Origin: Halopseudomonas phragmitis
GTDB taxonomy: Bacteria; Pseudomonadota; Gammaproteobacteria; Pseudomonadales; Pseudomonadaceae
Assembly (NCBI RefSeq): GCF_002056295.1
Contig: NZ_CP020100.1
Coordinates: 3,619,501 to 3,683,500, forward strand
Direction: 5' to 3'
DNA length: 64,000 nucleotides
In this document: positions 45,266-53,675 of the stretch, one piece after another
Layout of the letters: each line of letters begins with the position of its first letter
How positions within the stretch are numbered: position 1 is the first letter of the stretch
Translations under genes and position numbers: made by a program
The notes under the pieces: model-generated
The model's database searches: none
The model's input: only the letters and a program-made list of their open reading frames with translations
What the model was told of the DNA's origin: nothing

Positions 45266-47299
45266 TCACTGCATCGCTGCCTCAAGCCCGGTCTTCACGC
45301 TGCTCTGAGCGTCAGGACCGATCTCGACAAAGGTGTCATTCTCGCGTGTAAACACCGGCCAGTCGAAGCCTTCGATACTGGGGTTACCGGTTTTGGCGAA
45401 GTTGGTCCACATGGTCATGGTCAGATCAGCGATCTGATCATCGTCCGCGCCGTACTCCATTGACAGAAACACATCCTGCGCATCGCCCTGGCTACCGCTT
45501 ACGCCATTACCGTTGAGGTCCCCAATTACCGGGCGCTGACCCTCGGGCGTCAGGACCAGCCCCAGCTGATAGTTCTGCACCATGCCCGCTGGATGGTTGA
45601 ACAGATAGGGCAGCTCGCAACCATGACAACTGCGCAGGCCCATGTCCGCCCAGCCATCAGGAACACGGCTGAACTTGTAGATGAACTGCTCCGACTGATA
45701 GGTATCGGAGCGCTGGGCCAGCCAGATTGGCAGAAATGCTCTGAGCGTGTCGTAGTCGCCGGACGTGACACCGGCCATCAGGGGTACATCGCTGGGCATT
45801 CCATCGAGCGCATTGCGGTAGTAGGTATCAGGCTGGTAGTAGTTGTCGGCATTGGGCCGGTAGGTCTGACGCGGAATGCTGTTGATCAGGTCGGCCTGCG
45901 CAAAAGCAGTCCAAGGCAGTGCCCGGGCTTCCTCCAGGGTTGTAACCCCGGTCCGCTCGAACAACGCCATACCGATAGCCTCCGATTCGGCCAGCGACAC
46001 CTCCGGGCCGCTGATGGTGTCGAGCGGGGCAAAACCGCTCATCACAATCGCCTTGTGGAACAGCCCGGTGGCCTGCGGCGAATTCATCAACGAATAGGTT
46101 TTGCCACCGCCGCCGGACTGGCCGAACAGCGTCACGTTATTCGGGTCACCACCAAAAGCAGCGATATTGTCCCGTACCCACTCCAGGGCCATGACCAGAT
46201 CCATCTGACCGTAATTGCCTGAGCCGTTATAACCGCTCTCTTCAGTCAGCAGCGGGTGGGCAATGTAGCCGAATGGTCCCAGCCGATGATTCACGGTTAC
46301 CAGCACTACACCCTTTTCAGTAAGCCCTTCAGGGTTGTTGTACTGACTGGAGTTGGCCGACAGGATGGCGAAGGAGCCACCGTGAAACCAGACCATGACC
46401 GGCAGATTGTCGGCATCCTTGGGAGCCGTGATGTTCAGATACAGCGAATCCTCGCTCATGCCGCCCTTGTTGACCGCCTGCAAGGTCGGATCCTGAGCCG
46501 ACTGATCAGCCCAGGCCACCGCCTCCCGCACCCCGCTCCATGGCTCCGGCGCTACCGGCGGGCGCCAGCGCAGATCACCCAGCGGCGGTTTGGCATAGGG
46601 AATACCCAGGAACTGCCAGGTATCCTCATTAGCCTCGAAACCACGCAGCTCACCCCCGGTGGTTGAAACCACGATGCGCGGGCTGGTTGAGCGGGCGAAA
46701 TGCTCCAGAGCATTGGCCACGGTAGTCACTGTGCGCGGCCGTGGGTCAGTATCGGTAAAGGCTCCGGCTTGTTGCAGCTCATCCACCAGGGTTGCCAGAC
46801 TGGCTCGGAAATCCGCCGGCGGCTGGTCAAAGTAGATGCTGTCAGCGTTCAGCGAGACGTGCTCACGAATTGCCTCACTGATCTGGATGCCGTTGTTGAG
46901 GTCACCATCGGCATCCAGGCTCTGCAACAGGATCAGCATATTGACCACCCGCTGATCGTCCGCCGAATCAGCCTCCGGGGTGATACTCAGCGGCGTGAGG
47001 ATATTGGCGCCAACCGCCGAGCCAAGCTCCAGATCACCAATGGCGAAGCTGATGGTCTCCCCTTCCCGGTAGCTGAACTGTCCTTGCTCATCGGTCTGGC
47101 CGGCGTCAGTCTGACTGCCCTGATAATCCAGCCCGGCAACAGGGCTATCGACAAAGGTACCGGTTTGTACCTGGGGGCCGGATCGGGATGATGACGATGA
47201 ACCGCCGAGGCAGCCACTCAAGGCCAGAAACAGCGGAGCGAAAGTGATCCCGATCAGGACCGGAGAGAACCGCGGGCGTGTTTTGATACGGTAAATCAT
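45266..47299 (-). CDS. Lipoprotein carboxylesterase (type B), copy 1
   Basis: 677 residues from ATG 47299 with GGAGG six bases upstream. Lipobox LALSGC near residue 32 indicates a lipid-anchored export; a Ser-rich linker follows. A roughly 170-residue N-terminal domain (TGTFVDSPVAGLDYQG and later) precedes the alpha/beta-hydrolase domain (about 215-670): FLGIPYAKPP, catalytic Ser395 in FGQSGGGG (the family consensus GESAG is altered, Gln before Ser), and later acid/His regions. Four bases before the terminator. Tandem duplicate of the next gene. Confidence 0.82.
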   Translation of the reverse strand: MIYRIKTRPRFSPVLIGITFAPLFLALSGCLGGSSSSSRSGPQVQTGTFVDSPVAGLDYQGSQTDAGQTDEQGQFSYREGETISFAIGDLELGSAVGANILTPLSITPEADSADDQRVVNMLILLQSLDADGDLNNGIQISEAIREHVSLNADSIYFDQPPADFRASLATLVDELQQAGAFTDTDPRPRTVTTVANALEHFARSTSPRIVVSTTGGELRGFEANEDTWQFLGIPYAKPPLGDLRWRPPVAPEPWSGVREAVAWADQSAQDPTLQAVNKGGMSEDSLYLNITAPKDADNLPVMVWFHGGSFAILSANSSQYNNPEGLTEKGVVLVTVNHRLGPFGYIAHPLLTEESGYNGSGNYGQMDLVMALEWVRDNIAAFGGDPNNVTLFGQSGGGGKTYSLMNSPQATGLFHKAIVMSGFAPLDTISGPEVSLAESEAIGMALFERTGVTTLEEARALPWTAFAQADLINSIPRQTYRPNADNYYQPDTYYRNALDGMPSDVPLMAGVTSGDYDTLRAFLPIWLAQRSDTYQSEQFIYKFSRVPDGWADMGLRSCHGCELPYLFNHPAGMVQNYQLGLVLTPEGQRPVIGDLNGNGVSGSQGDAQDVFLSMEYGADDDQIADLTMTMWTNFAKTGNPSIEGFDWPVFTRENDTFVEIGPDAQSSVKTGLEAAMQ
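46511..47165 (-). repeat. Near-identical duplicated block, esterase copy 1
   Basis: About 655 bases here match 48548-49202 with only scattered substitutions, including synonymous positions. It covers the N-terminal domain and the start of the esterase domain; downstream the copies diverge strongly except for a shorter conserved block at about 46150-46240. Confidence 0.85.
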
Positions 47300-47332
47300 G
47301 ATTGCCTCCATTCTTGTTGTTATAACGGCCTG

Positions 47333-49330
47333 TTAACGGAAGATGTCCGCCAGGTTGTCTTTGACATCCACTCCATCGCTCAACTCGACATAGCTCTGGC
47401 TACCCGCATCGTAAATCGGGAAGTCGATCTCACCCGGAATGCTCGGGTCCCCGGTCTTGGCGAAGTTGGTCCAGATAGTCATCATTCGATCAATCACCAC
47501 CTCATCCACCTGATCAAAACCGGCAGATGCAAAAATATCGTCCGGGTCACCCTGCGAGCCGCTGATACCGTTGCCGTTCAGGTCACCAATCACCAGCGAC
47601 TCTCCAGTGGCCGGATCAATCACCAAGCCCAGTTGGTAGTGGGTAATCACGCTTTCAGGCATGTTGAACAGATAAGCCAGTTCAGCGGCGTGATAAGCCT
47701 CTACACCACGCGCTTTCCAACCGGCAGGCTGATGGCTGAACAGCACGGCGTAATGATTGGAACTACTCAGCGGCGCCATCCAGGGGAACACCTCCCGCAC
47801 CGTATAGATTGGATCGGGCGTGTCATTGGTGTTGATCAGGAACATGAAGGGCACATCGTTCTGGATGCCGCTTTCAAAACTGACTCGCTCGGCATGGGGC
47901 TGGTAGTAGTTGTCGATATTGGTATAAGGCACCAGCGGTGCCGCTGCCGCCACCACTTGCAACCAGGTGCGCTGACGCATTTCCTCCAACGAGGCCGCGC
48001 CGAGCCGGCTCTGCAACTGACTGCCGATTTCCTCGGCCGCGCTCAGGCTGCGAGTATCCGGGAACAGCGTGCCGCTCTGACTGACCGCCCGGTGAAAAAG
48101 GCCCTTGGCCTGAGGCGAAGCCATCAGCGACAGTACCTTGCGACCACCTCCAGACTCACCAAAAATGGTAACGTTGCCAGGGTTGCCGCCAAAAGCAGCG
48201 ATATTGTCCCGTACCCACTCCAGGGCCATGACCAGATCCATCTGACCGTAATTGCCTGATCCGTTGTAGCCGCTCTCGGCACTCAGTTCCGGGTGAGCGA
48301 TATAGCCAAAGGGCCCCAGCCGATGGTTAACCGATACCTGTACGACCCCCTTGCTGACCAACGCCTGCGGATTGTTGAACGGCCGGGTATTGCTGGTCAG
48401 GGCAGTGAAGCCGCCACCATGGAACCAGAGCATGACCGGTAGATTGTCGGCATCCTTGGGCGCAGTCACATTCAGGTACAGTGAGTCCTCACTCATGCCA
48501 CCTTCACCGAAACGCTCCAGCCCAGGATTCTGGGCCGCCTGATCACTCCAGGCCACCGCCTCCCGCACCCCGCTCCATGGCTCCGGCGCTACCGGCGGGC
48601 GCCAGCGCAGATCACCCAGCGGCGGTTTGGCATAGGGAATACCCAGGAACTGCCAGGTATCCTCATTAGCCTCGAAACCACGCAGCTCACCCCCGGTGGT
48701 TGAAACCACGATGCGCGGGCTGGTTGAGCGGGCGAAATGCTCCAGGGCATTGGCCACGGTAGTCACTGTGCGCGGCCGTGGGTCAGTATCGGTAAAGGCT
48801 CCGGCTTGTTGCAGCTCATCCACCAGGGTTGCCAGACTGGCTCGGAAATCCGCCGGCGGCTGGTCAAAGTAGATGCTGTCAGCATTCTGCGAGACGTGCT
48901 CACGAATTGCCTCACTGATCTGTATGCCGTTGTTGAGGTCACCATCGGCATCCAGGCTCTGCAACAGGATCAGCATATTGACCACCCGCTGATCGTCCGC
49001 CGAATCAGCCTCCGGGGTGATGCTCAGCGGCGTGAGGATATTGGCGCCAACCGCCGAGCCAAGTTCCAGATCACCGATGGCGAAGCTGATGGTCTCCCCC
49101 TCCCGGTAGCTGAACTGCCCCTGCTCATCGGTCTGGCCAGACTGAGTCTGACTGCCCTGATAATCCAGCCCGGCAACGGGGCTATCGACAAAGGTACCGG
49201 TATGCACCTGCGGCGCTGACCGGGATGATGACGAACTGCTCAAACAGCCGGATAGTGACAGCAGAGGCACCAGAGAAAAAACCAGAATTGCCGAGCGCGC
49301 CCCTGATTTCGAGGGTATGGCATATGACAT
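47333..49330 (-). CDS. Lipoprotein carboxylesterase (type B), copy 2
   Basis: 665 residues from ATG 49330 (GGAGACC upstream). Lipobox LSLSGC near residue 29, Ser-rich linker, the same N-terminal domain as copy 1, and an esterase domain with catalytic Ser393 in FGESGGGR (standard GESxG). The stop is only about 33 bases before copy 1 starts, so the two are probably co-transcribed. The esterase domain diverges from copy 1 around the active site and C-terminus, which suggests different substrates. Confidence 0.83.
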   Translation of the reverse strand: MSYAIPSKSGARSAILVFSLVPLLSLSGCLSSSSSSRSAPQVHTGTFVDSPVAGLDYQGSQTQSGQTDEQGQFSYREGETISFAIGDLELGSAVGANILTPLSITPEADSADDQRVVNMLILLQSLDADGDLNNGIQISEAIREHVSQNADSIYFDQPPADFRASLATLVDELQQAGAFTDTDPRPRTVTTVANALEHFARSTSPRIVVSTTGGELRGFEANEDTWQFLGIPYAKPPLGDLRWRPPVAPEPWSGVREAVAWSDQAAQNPGLERFGEGGMSEDSLYLNVTAPKDADNLPVMLWFHGGGFTALTSNTRPFNNPQALVSKGVVQVSVNHRLGPFGYIAHPELSAESGYNGSGNYGQMDLVMALEWVRDNIAAFGGNPGNVTIFGESGGGRKVLSLMASPQAKGLFHRAVSQSGTLFPDTRSLSAAEEIGSQLQSRLGAASLEEMRQRTWLQVVAAAAPLVPYTNIDNYYQPHAERVSFESGIQNDVPFMFLINTNDTPDPIYTVREVFPWMAPLSSSNHYAVLFSHQPAGWKARGVEAYHAAELAYLFNMPESVITHYQLGLVIDPATGESLVIGDLNGNGISGSQGDPDDIFASAGFDQVDEVVIDRMMTIWTNFAKTGDPSIPGEIDFPIYDAGSQSYVELSDGVDVKDNLADIFR
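48548..49202 (-). repeat. Near-identical duplicated block, esterase copy 2
   Basis: Partner of 46511-47165, offset 2037 bases. The near absence of silent differences points to recent duplication or gene conversion of the N-terminal domain. Confidence 0.85.
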
Positions 49331-49630
49331 GCGGGTCTCCGTTTATTCTTGTAGTGGAGTTCCTTTCAGGCTCCTGAATAGCTGCCAACCCCAAGACAAC
49401 CGCCCGGACCTGACACAGGTAACCTACTGACGTCAGGCTTGGGCGTCGAACATATTGCGAAAACAACCCAAACCTGACTCTTGACCTTAGATGTCACTCT
49501 CGTGAGACACAAACCAAATCAGAAACGGTTATGAACGTTCATTCACATGAGAATGATTATAAATAGATATCAACCGGCCCCCATGAACGACCGCTTCGTC
49601 ATGTTTTCTGTCGCGTCTAGTCAGAGGAAA
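49331..49630. other. Intergenic region between tRNA-Sec and the esterase operon
   Basis: About 300 bases, more AT-rich than the surroundings. A Fur-box-like stretch GAGAATGATTATAAAT (49549-49564) lies about 220 bases before esterase copy 2, but the match to the consensus is partial. No other feature seen. Confidence 0.4.
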
Positions 49631-49725
49631 TGGCGGAAGGACATGGGAGTCGAACCCACCAGACGCGCGTTGCGCATCTCACCGGAGTTGAAGTCCGGGC
49701 GCCCCACCGGGGACGATGTCCTTCC
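49631..49725 (-). tRNA. selC: tRNA-Sec (anticodon TCA)
   Basis: 95 bases including an encoded CCA. The acceptor stem pairs GGAAGGAC with GTCCTTCC (eight bases, diagnostic of bacterial tRNA-Sec), the anticodon TCA lies in GGACTTCAACTCC, and a long extra arm (GAGATGCGCAACGCGCGTC) precedes the T arm with GGTTCGACTCC. Discriminator G73. Its 5' end is 15 bases after the selB stop on the same strand, so it may be processed from the selAB transcript. Confidence 0.97.
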
Positions 49726-49740
49726 CTGTATGGCGGCTGG

Positions 49741-51618
49741 TCAGCCGGCCACGAGAAAACGTTGTTCACGCACAAAGCGGGTGATGCCGGCGCGATCGAG
49801 GTATTCCAGCACCTGAATCGTCAGGTTACGGCCGATGCCGGAGGCATCGCGGTATTCGGCGGCATTGAAGCTGCCGCTGGGTGAGTCCGCCACCAGTTGC
49901 CGAGCCACAGCCGCCAGCCCCTCAACCTGCTCTGGCAGGTAATAGCGGTTGGGCGCGACCGCAATCAGTTCACCGGCACGCTGCATACGCCGCAAAAAGG
50001 CCTTGAGGGTTTCCAGCTCGATACCCAGCGCCTGGCTCAGCTCACCGACAATTGGCGGGCGCAGGCCGCCCGGCAACAGCTGCGCACTGACCCGCTCCAG
50101 CAGTGTCCGATCCTCAGCCAGCAATTGCGGTTGGTGCTCGGGTAGATGCCAGGCCCAGGCCTGGCGTCGTAGTCGGCCGTCACCATGCCAGCGTTGCAAC
50201 AGCGCCCGGGCCAGGACCAAAGGCAGTTGCAGCGTGCTGGCCAGCGCCAGCTCGCCCTCGCCAGGGCCGAGCCGTTCCGGGTGCGCAGCATGCCAGTCCT
50301 GCAACCGCTGGTGCAAGCGCGCCCAGGCGCTGTCGATCTGCCCGGCCAGCATCAGCCAGTGCTGGCGAGCCGCGTCCAGCAATTCGATACCGGCCGCGCT
50401 GTGCCGCAGTTCATCCAGCAGTTGCTGCTGCTCGCCCGGCGTCAAATTGAAGCGCACGGCAAAGCCGTCCAGTGCCACCGGTGCCTGTTGCAGCGCTGCC
50501 AGCAGCGCAGCACGCGGGCCATCGGCCTTCTGCCAGTGACGCAGCAGTGCCAGACGCTCGGGCTTGCTGCGCCCGCGTTGCAGCCCCTGCGGGTCGAGCA
50601 CTCGGCCACCGCCCAAGGTCTGGTTGGCAGCCGGGTCGCGGATGATAAAGCGATCCCCCCAGAGTGCCTGCACCGGCTGTTCCAGCAGCAGTTGCGCCAG
50701 CACCGGCTCACCCTCCTGCAAGATCACCGCACGCAGCGGATAGACTCCGGTACCCAGATGCAGTTGCAGCACGCCGCGATGCCAGCGGCTGCCTGGCAGT
50801 TGGGTCAGCGCTACATCCAACCGGCTGCTGGTGGCCACTGGCACCTCACTCAGCCAGTCGCCGCGTTGGGGCTGCGCAGCATCCACATCGCCCGCCAGAT
50901 TCAGCGCGCAGCGCTGCCCGGCCAGCACCTGATTCACCTCATGGCCGGCCATCTGCAGGCTGCGCACCCGCAGACTCTGGCCGTTGCAGTGCAGGCTCTG
51001 ACCACTGTGCAACTGGCCACTGACCAGCGTACCGGTGACCACGCAACCGGCACCAGCGAGGCTGAAGCGGCGGTCGATCATCAGCCGCGCATGCCCGCTC
51101 GGCGGGCGTTGCCGGTGTTGCTGTGCCCGGCTGAACAGATCCGCATGCAGAGCCTCAAGACCCTCACCAGTCAGACTCGATACCGCAAAGGGCGCGGCCT
51201 GCGGCCAGCCCTGCTGTTTCAGCAGTTGCACCAGCTCGACGCTGGCCGCCTGTTGGCGCTCGGGCGTGACCCGGTCACAGCAGCTCAATACCGGTACGAG
51301 TTGTTCAACCCCGAGCAGGTGCAAAATCGCCAGATGCTCCAGCGTCTGCGGCATCGCCCCGTCATCGGCGGCCACCACCAGCAGCGCCAGATCCACCGCC
51401 GCCACGCCGGCCAGCATAGTGCTGATAAAGCGCTCATGCCCCGGCACATCGACAAAGCCCAGCGGCGGGCCACCCTCAACCGCCAGCCAGGCAAAGCCCA
51501 GCTCAATGCTCAGGCCGCGGCGTTTTTCCTCGGCCAGGCGGTCGGTATCGACCCCGGTCAGCGCCTTGATCAGGCTAGTCTTGCCGTGATCGACATGCCC
51601 GGCGGTAGCTATGATCAC
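49741..51618 (-). CDS. selB: Selenocysteine-specific elongation factor SelB
   Basis: 625 residues from GTG 51618, which overlaps the selA stop by four bases (GTGA). G domain: P-loop GHVDHGKTSL (7-16), DVPGHERF, and switch regions; middle beta-barrel domains; C-terminal winged-helix repeats (about 430-625) that bind the SECIS hairpin. SelB delivers Sec-tRNA to the recoded UGA. The selenoprotein gene is upstream in the same run, and tRNA-Sec is downstream. Confidence 0.95.
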   Translation of the reverse strand: MIIATAGHVDHGKTSLIKALTGVDTDRLAEEKRRGLSIELGFAWLAVEGGPPLGFVDVPGHERFISTMLAGVAAVDLALLVVAADDGAMPQTLEHLAILHLLGVEQLVPVLSCCDRVTPERQQAASVELVQLLKQQGWPQAAPFAVSSLTGEGLEALHADLFSRAQQHRQRPPSGHARLMIDRRFSLAGAGCVVTGTLVSGQLHSGQSLHCNGQSLRVRSLQMAGHEVNQVLAGQRCALNLAGDVDAAQPQRGDWLSEVPVATSSRLDVALTQLPGSRWHRGVLQLHLGTGVYPLRAVILQEGEPVLAQLLLEQPVQALWGDRFIIRDPAANQTLGGGRVLDPQGLQRGRSKPERLALLRHWQKADGPRAALLAALQQAPVALDGFAVRFNLTPGEQQQLLDELRHSAAGIELLDAARQHWLMLAGQIDSAWARLHQRLQDWHAAHPERLGPGEGELALASTLQLPLVLARALLQRWHGDGRLRRQAWAWHLPEHQPQLLAEDRTLLERVSAQLLPGGLRPPIVGELSQALGIELETLKAFLRRMQRAGELIAVAPNRYYLPEQVEGLAAVARQLVADSPSGSFNAAEYRDASGIGRNLTIQVLEYLDRAGITRFVREQRFLVAG

Positions 51619-52991
51619 GCCCCGGCCTCCCACTGCTGACGCAGCGGTTCCGGGTCTTCCACGCAGCGGCAATCGAGCAGCAGGCTGTCGTCAGCGATCC
51701 GCCCGATTACCGGCGTTGGCAACTGGCGCAGACGCTCGGCCAATTCCCGCAATTCACGGCTGCGCGTGCGTTTGTTGCTGCTGATGCTGCTCAGACGCAG
51801 CGCGGCGCTGGGCAGAGTTTCCAGCGGCAGCGAACCGGAGCCGATCTGGCTGTATACATCACATACATCCGCCTCGAATCCCGCCCCGGCCCAGCCGCGC
51901 AGTGACGGCAACAATGCCTCGGCGGTCTGCCGGATGGCCGCCGGTTCACGGGTCAGCAGCCGCAGAGTCGGCACCCGCTGCACCAGGGTGTCCGGGTCGG
52001 CGTACAGCCGCAGCACCGCTTCCAGCGCCGCCAGGGTCAGCTTGTCGCAGCGCAGTGCCCGCTTGAGCGGACTGTTGCGGATTTTGCTGATCAGCTCGGC
52101 ACGCCCGGCGATGATCCCGGCCTGCGGGCCACCGAGCAGTTTATCGCCGCTGAAGGTCACCACATCCACACCCTGAGCCAGAATCCGCCCAACCACCGGC
52201 TCGGCCGGCAAGCCCAGCGCCTGCATGTCGATCAGCGAGCCGCTGCCCAGATCGACCACCAGCGGTACGCCCTGGGCGCGGGCAATCCCGGCCAGTTGCG
52301 CCTCATCAAGCGAGGTAGTGAAACCCTGCACCTGATAGTTGCTGGTGTGCGCCTTGAGCAGCAAAGCGGTGCGCGCAGTGACTGCCTCGGCATAGTCGCG
52401 GGCATGGGTGCGGTTGGTGGTGCCAACCTCGCGCAGCTTACAGCCGGCGCGGGCCATGATATCCGGCAGCCGGAACGAGCCGCCGATTTCGATCAGCTCA
52501 CCGCGTGACACCACCACCTCACGGCGCGACGCCAGCGCATTGAGCACCAGCAGCACAGCGGCAGCGTTGTTGTTGACCACGGTAGCGGCTTCGGCGCCGG
52601 TCAGGCGGCAGATCCAGTCCTCGACGTGGGCATCGCGGTCACCACGTTGGCCGCTGGCCAGATCGTATTCCAGATTGCTCGCCCCGGCGGCCACCGCAGT
52701 CATGGCGGCAAGCGCTTCGGGGGGTAATGGGGCACGGCCCAGATTGGTGTGCAGTACCGTGCCGGTGAGGTTGAGCACCGGGCGCATCGACGGCGCCAGG
52801 GTGCGTTCGATGCGTTGCTGGACAGTGGCTACCAGAGTTGGTTGATCGCTGATCTCGCCGCTGCGCCAGAGTTCCAGCGCGGCGCGCAGGGAGTCCAGTA
52901 CCAGCGCCCGGCCGTGGCTGGCGATCAGGGTCTGCATGCCGGGCCAGGCCAGGGCCTTGTCTACTGCCGGGGGGCGTTGCTGCATGTTCAT
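51615..52991 (-). CDS. selA: L-seryl-tRNA(Sec) selenium transferase SelA
   Basis: 458 residues with GGGGAGG before the ATG. PLP-dependent, converts Ser-tRNA-Sec to Sec-tRNA-Sec using selenophosphate. Characteristic NLTGTVLHTNLGRAPLP near residue 75, SRGELIEIGGSFRLPDI, and PLP lysine in TFSGDKLLGGPQAG. Forms a decamer in bacteria. Separated from the selenoprotein gene by a 147-base gap carrying REP palindromes. selD, which supplies selenophosphate, is not in the window. Confidence 0.96.
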   Translation of the reverse strand: MNMQQRPPAVDKALAWPGMQTLIASHGRALVLDSLRAALELWRSGEISDQPTLVATVQQRIERTLAPSMRPVLNLTGTVLHTNLGRAPLPPEALAAMTAVAAGASNLEYDLASGQRGDRDAHVEDWICRLTGAEAATVVNNNAAAVLLVLNALASRREVVVSRGELIEIGGSFRLPDIMARAGCKLREVGTTNRTHARDYAEAVTARTALLLKAHTSNYQVQGFTTSLDEAQLAGIARAQGVPLVVDLGSGSLIDMQALGLPAEPVVGRILAQGVDVVTFSGDKLLGGPQAGIIAGRAELISKIRNSPLKRALRCDKLTLAALEAVLRLYADPDTLVQRVPTLRLLTREPAAIRQTAEALLPSLRGWAGAGFEADVCDVYSQIGSGSLPLETLPSAALRLSSISSNKRTRSRELRELAERLRQLPTPVIGRIADDSLLLDCRCVEDPEPLRQQWEAGA

Positions 52992-53026
52992 CGCCAGCCT
53001 CCCCGAGGCCGTCGTTGGCGGCCTTG

Positions 53027-53119
53027 GTTCGAGCAGATGCTCGAACGCTCCCAGGAGAACCCAGCCCTGTCCCCGTGAGCTACACGCGCCCCCTGGGAGC
53101 TGTGAGCATCTGCTCGCAG
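53027..53119. repeat. Facing pair of REP-like palindromes inside the selenocysteine operon
   Basis: GTTCGAGCA-GA-TGCTCGAAC (53027-53046) and CTGTGAGCA-TC-TGCTCGCAG (53100-53119), with GCTCCCAGG and CCTGGGAGC arms facing inward. Same family as 2961-3113. It lies between the UGSC gene stop and selA start. Confidence 0.78.
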
Positions 53120-53138
53120 CGGGGATGCACCAGCACGA

Positions 53139-53675
53139 TCACTCGCCCGCGCCCTCCTCGGCGCGCAACAGACGCAGGATGTCAGGCAACGCGCCATCGG
53201 CCAGGGCGCGCATTTCCTCATCGGTGCGGTCCTGGATCGGGTGCGGCACGAAGACCATGGCCGGGTCAAAGCCCAGCGCCTTGGACTGCAACGCGGCAGC
53301 ATCAACAAACTCACTGGAGGCGACCCCTACTCCCGGGATCTGACGTGACTCCAGGTCGGCGATGTCATGCATACAGCACGACGTACACGACCCTCAGTCA
53401 GCCAGACCTTCGACCAGTAGATCCACCTCAGCAGCCATCTGCTGCTTGAGTTCGGTTGGCGCGATGCGGGTAAAGGTCGGCTTGGCGTAGCGCTTGACCT
53501 CAATCCCCATGGCCGCCAGTTGTTCCTCGATACGGTCGAGAAACACATTGCCGCGCGGCTTGGAAATATCCAGCAGGCCAACCACCTTACCCTCCAGACT
53601 GGCCGGACGCGCCAGCCGTGCCCGCTGCGCAGGCGCACGCTCGGCCGTGGGGTCGAGCAACAGGGTTTCGTTCAT
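53139..53675 (-). CDS. UGSC-family selenoprotein (in-frame UGA = Sec94)
   Basis: 178 residues when the UGA at 53394-53396 is read as selenocysteine; standard gene finding splits it into 93- and 78-residue frames. The redox motif is U94-G-S-C97-T-S-C100-C101. The C-terminal part (SRQIPGVGVASSEF, VFVPHPIQDRT) resembles the selenoprotein subunit of glycine/betaine reductase class enzymes (UxxCxxC plus a similar following segment). The ATG overlaps the upstream stop (ATGA), so the thioredoxin-fold protein gene is translationally coupled. Downstream come selA, selB and tRNA-Sec. A SECIS hairpin starts two bases after the UGA. UGSC proteins were first noted in marine metagenome selenoproteomes; their reaction is unknown. 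Confidence 0.92.
53354..53393 (-). promoter_or_regulatory. Bacterial SECIS element
   Basis: Immediately after UGA the RNA folds into an imperfect stem: GGUCG pairs with CGACC at the base, then UG/CG with small bulges, A-U, and GUCGUGC pairs with GCAUGAC around a five-base apical loop UGUAU. A G is at the second loop position and the loop begins 19 bases after the UGA, both within the bacterial SECIS rules (G in the first two loop bases, 16-37 base spacing). One bulged U lies in the lower stem. The structure was folded by hand. Confidence 0.82.

Noticed and set aside
49549..49564. Fur box upstream of esterase copy 2
   Set aside because: The match to the consensus is partial and the site lies more than 200 bases from the gene; no iron-related gene is near. 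Recorded only as part of the gap.
53394..53396. UGA read as a true stop and the gene as a pseudogene
   Set aside because: Frame and conserved residues continue past it, a SECIS hairpin follows, and selA/selB/tRNA-Sec lie beside it. The joined protein is a better explanation.
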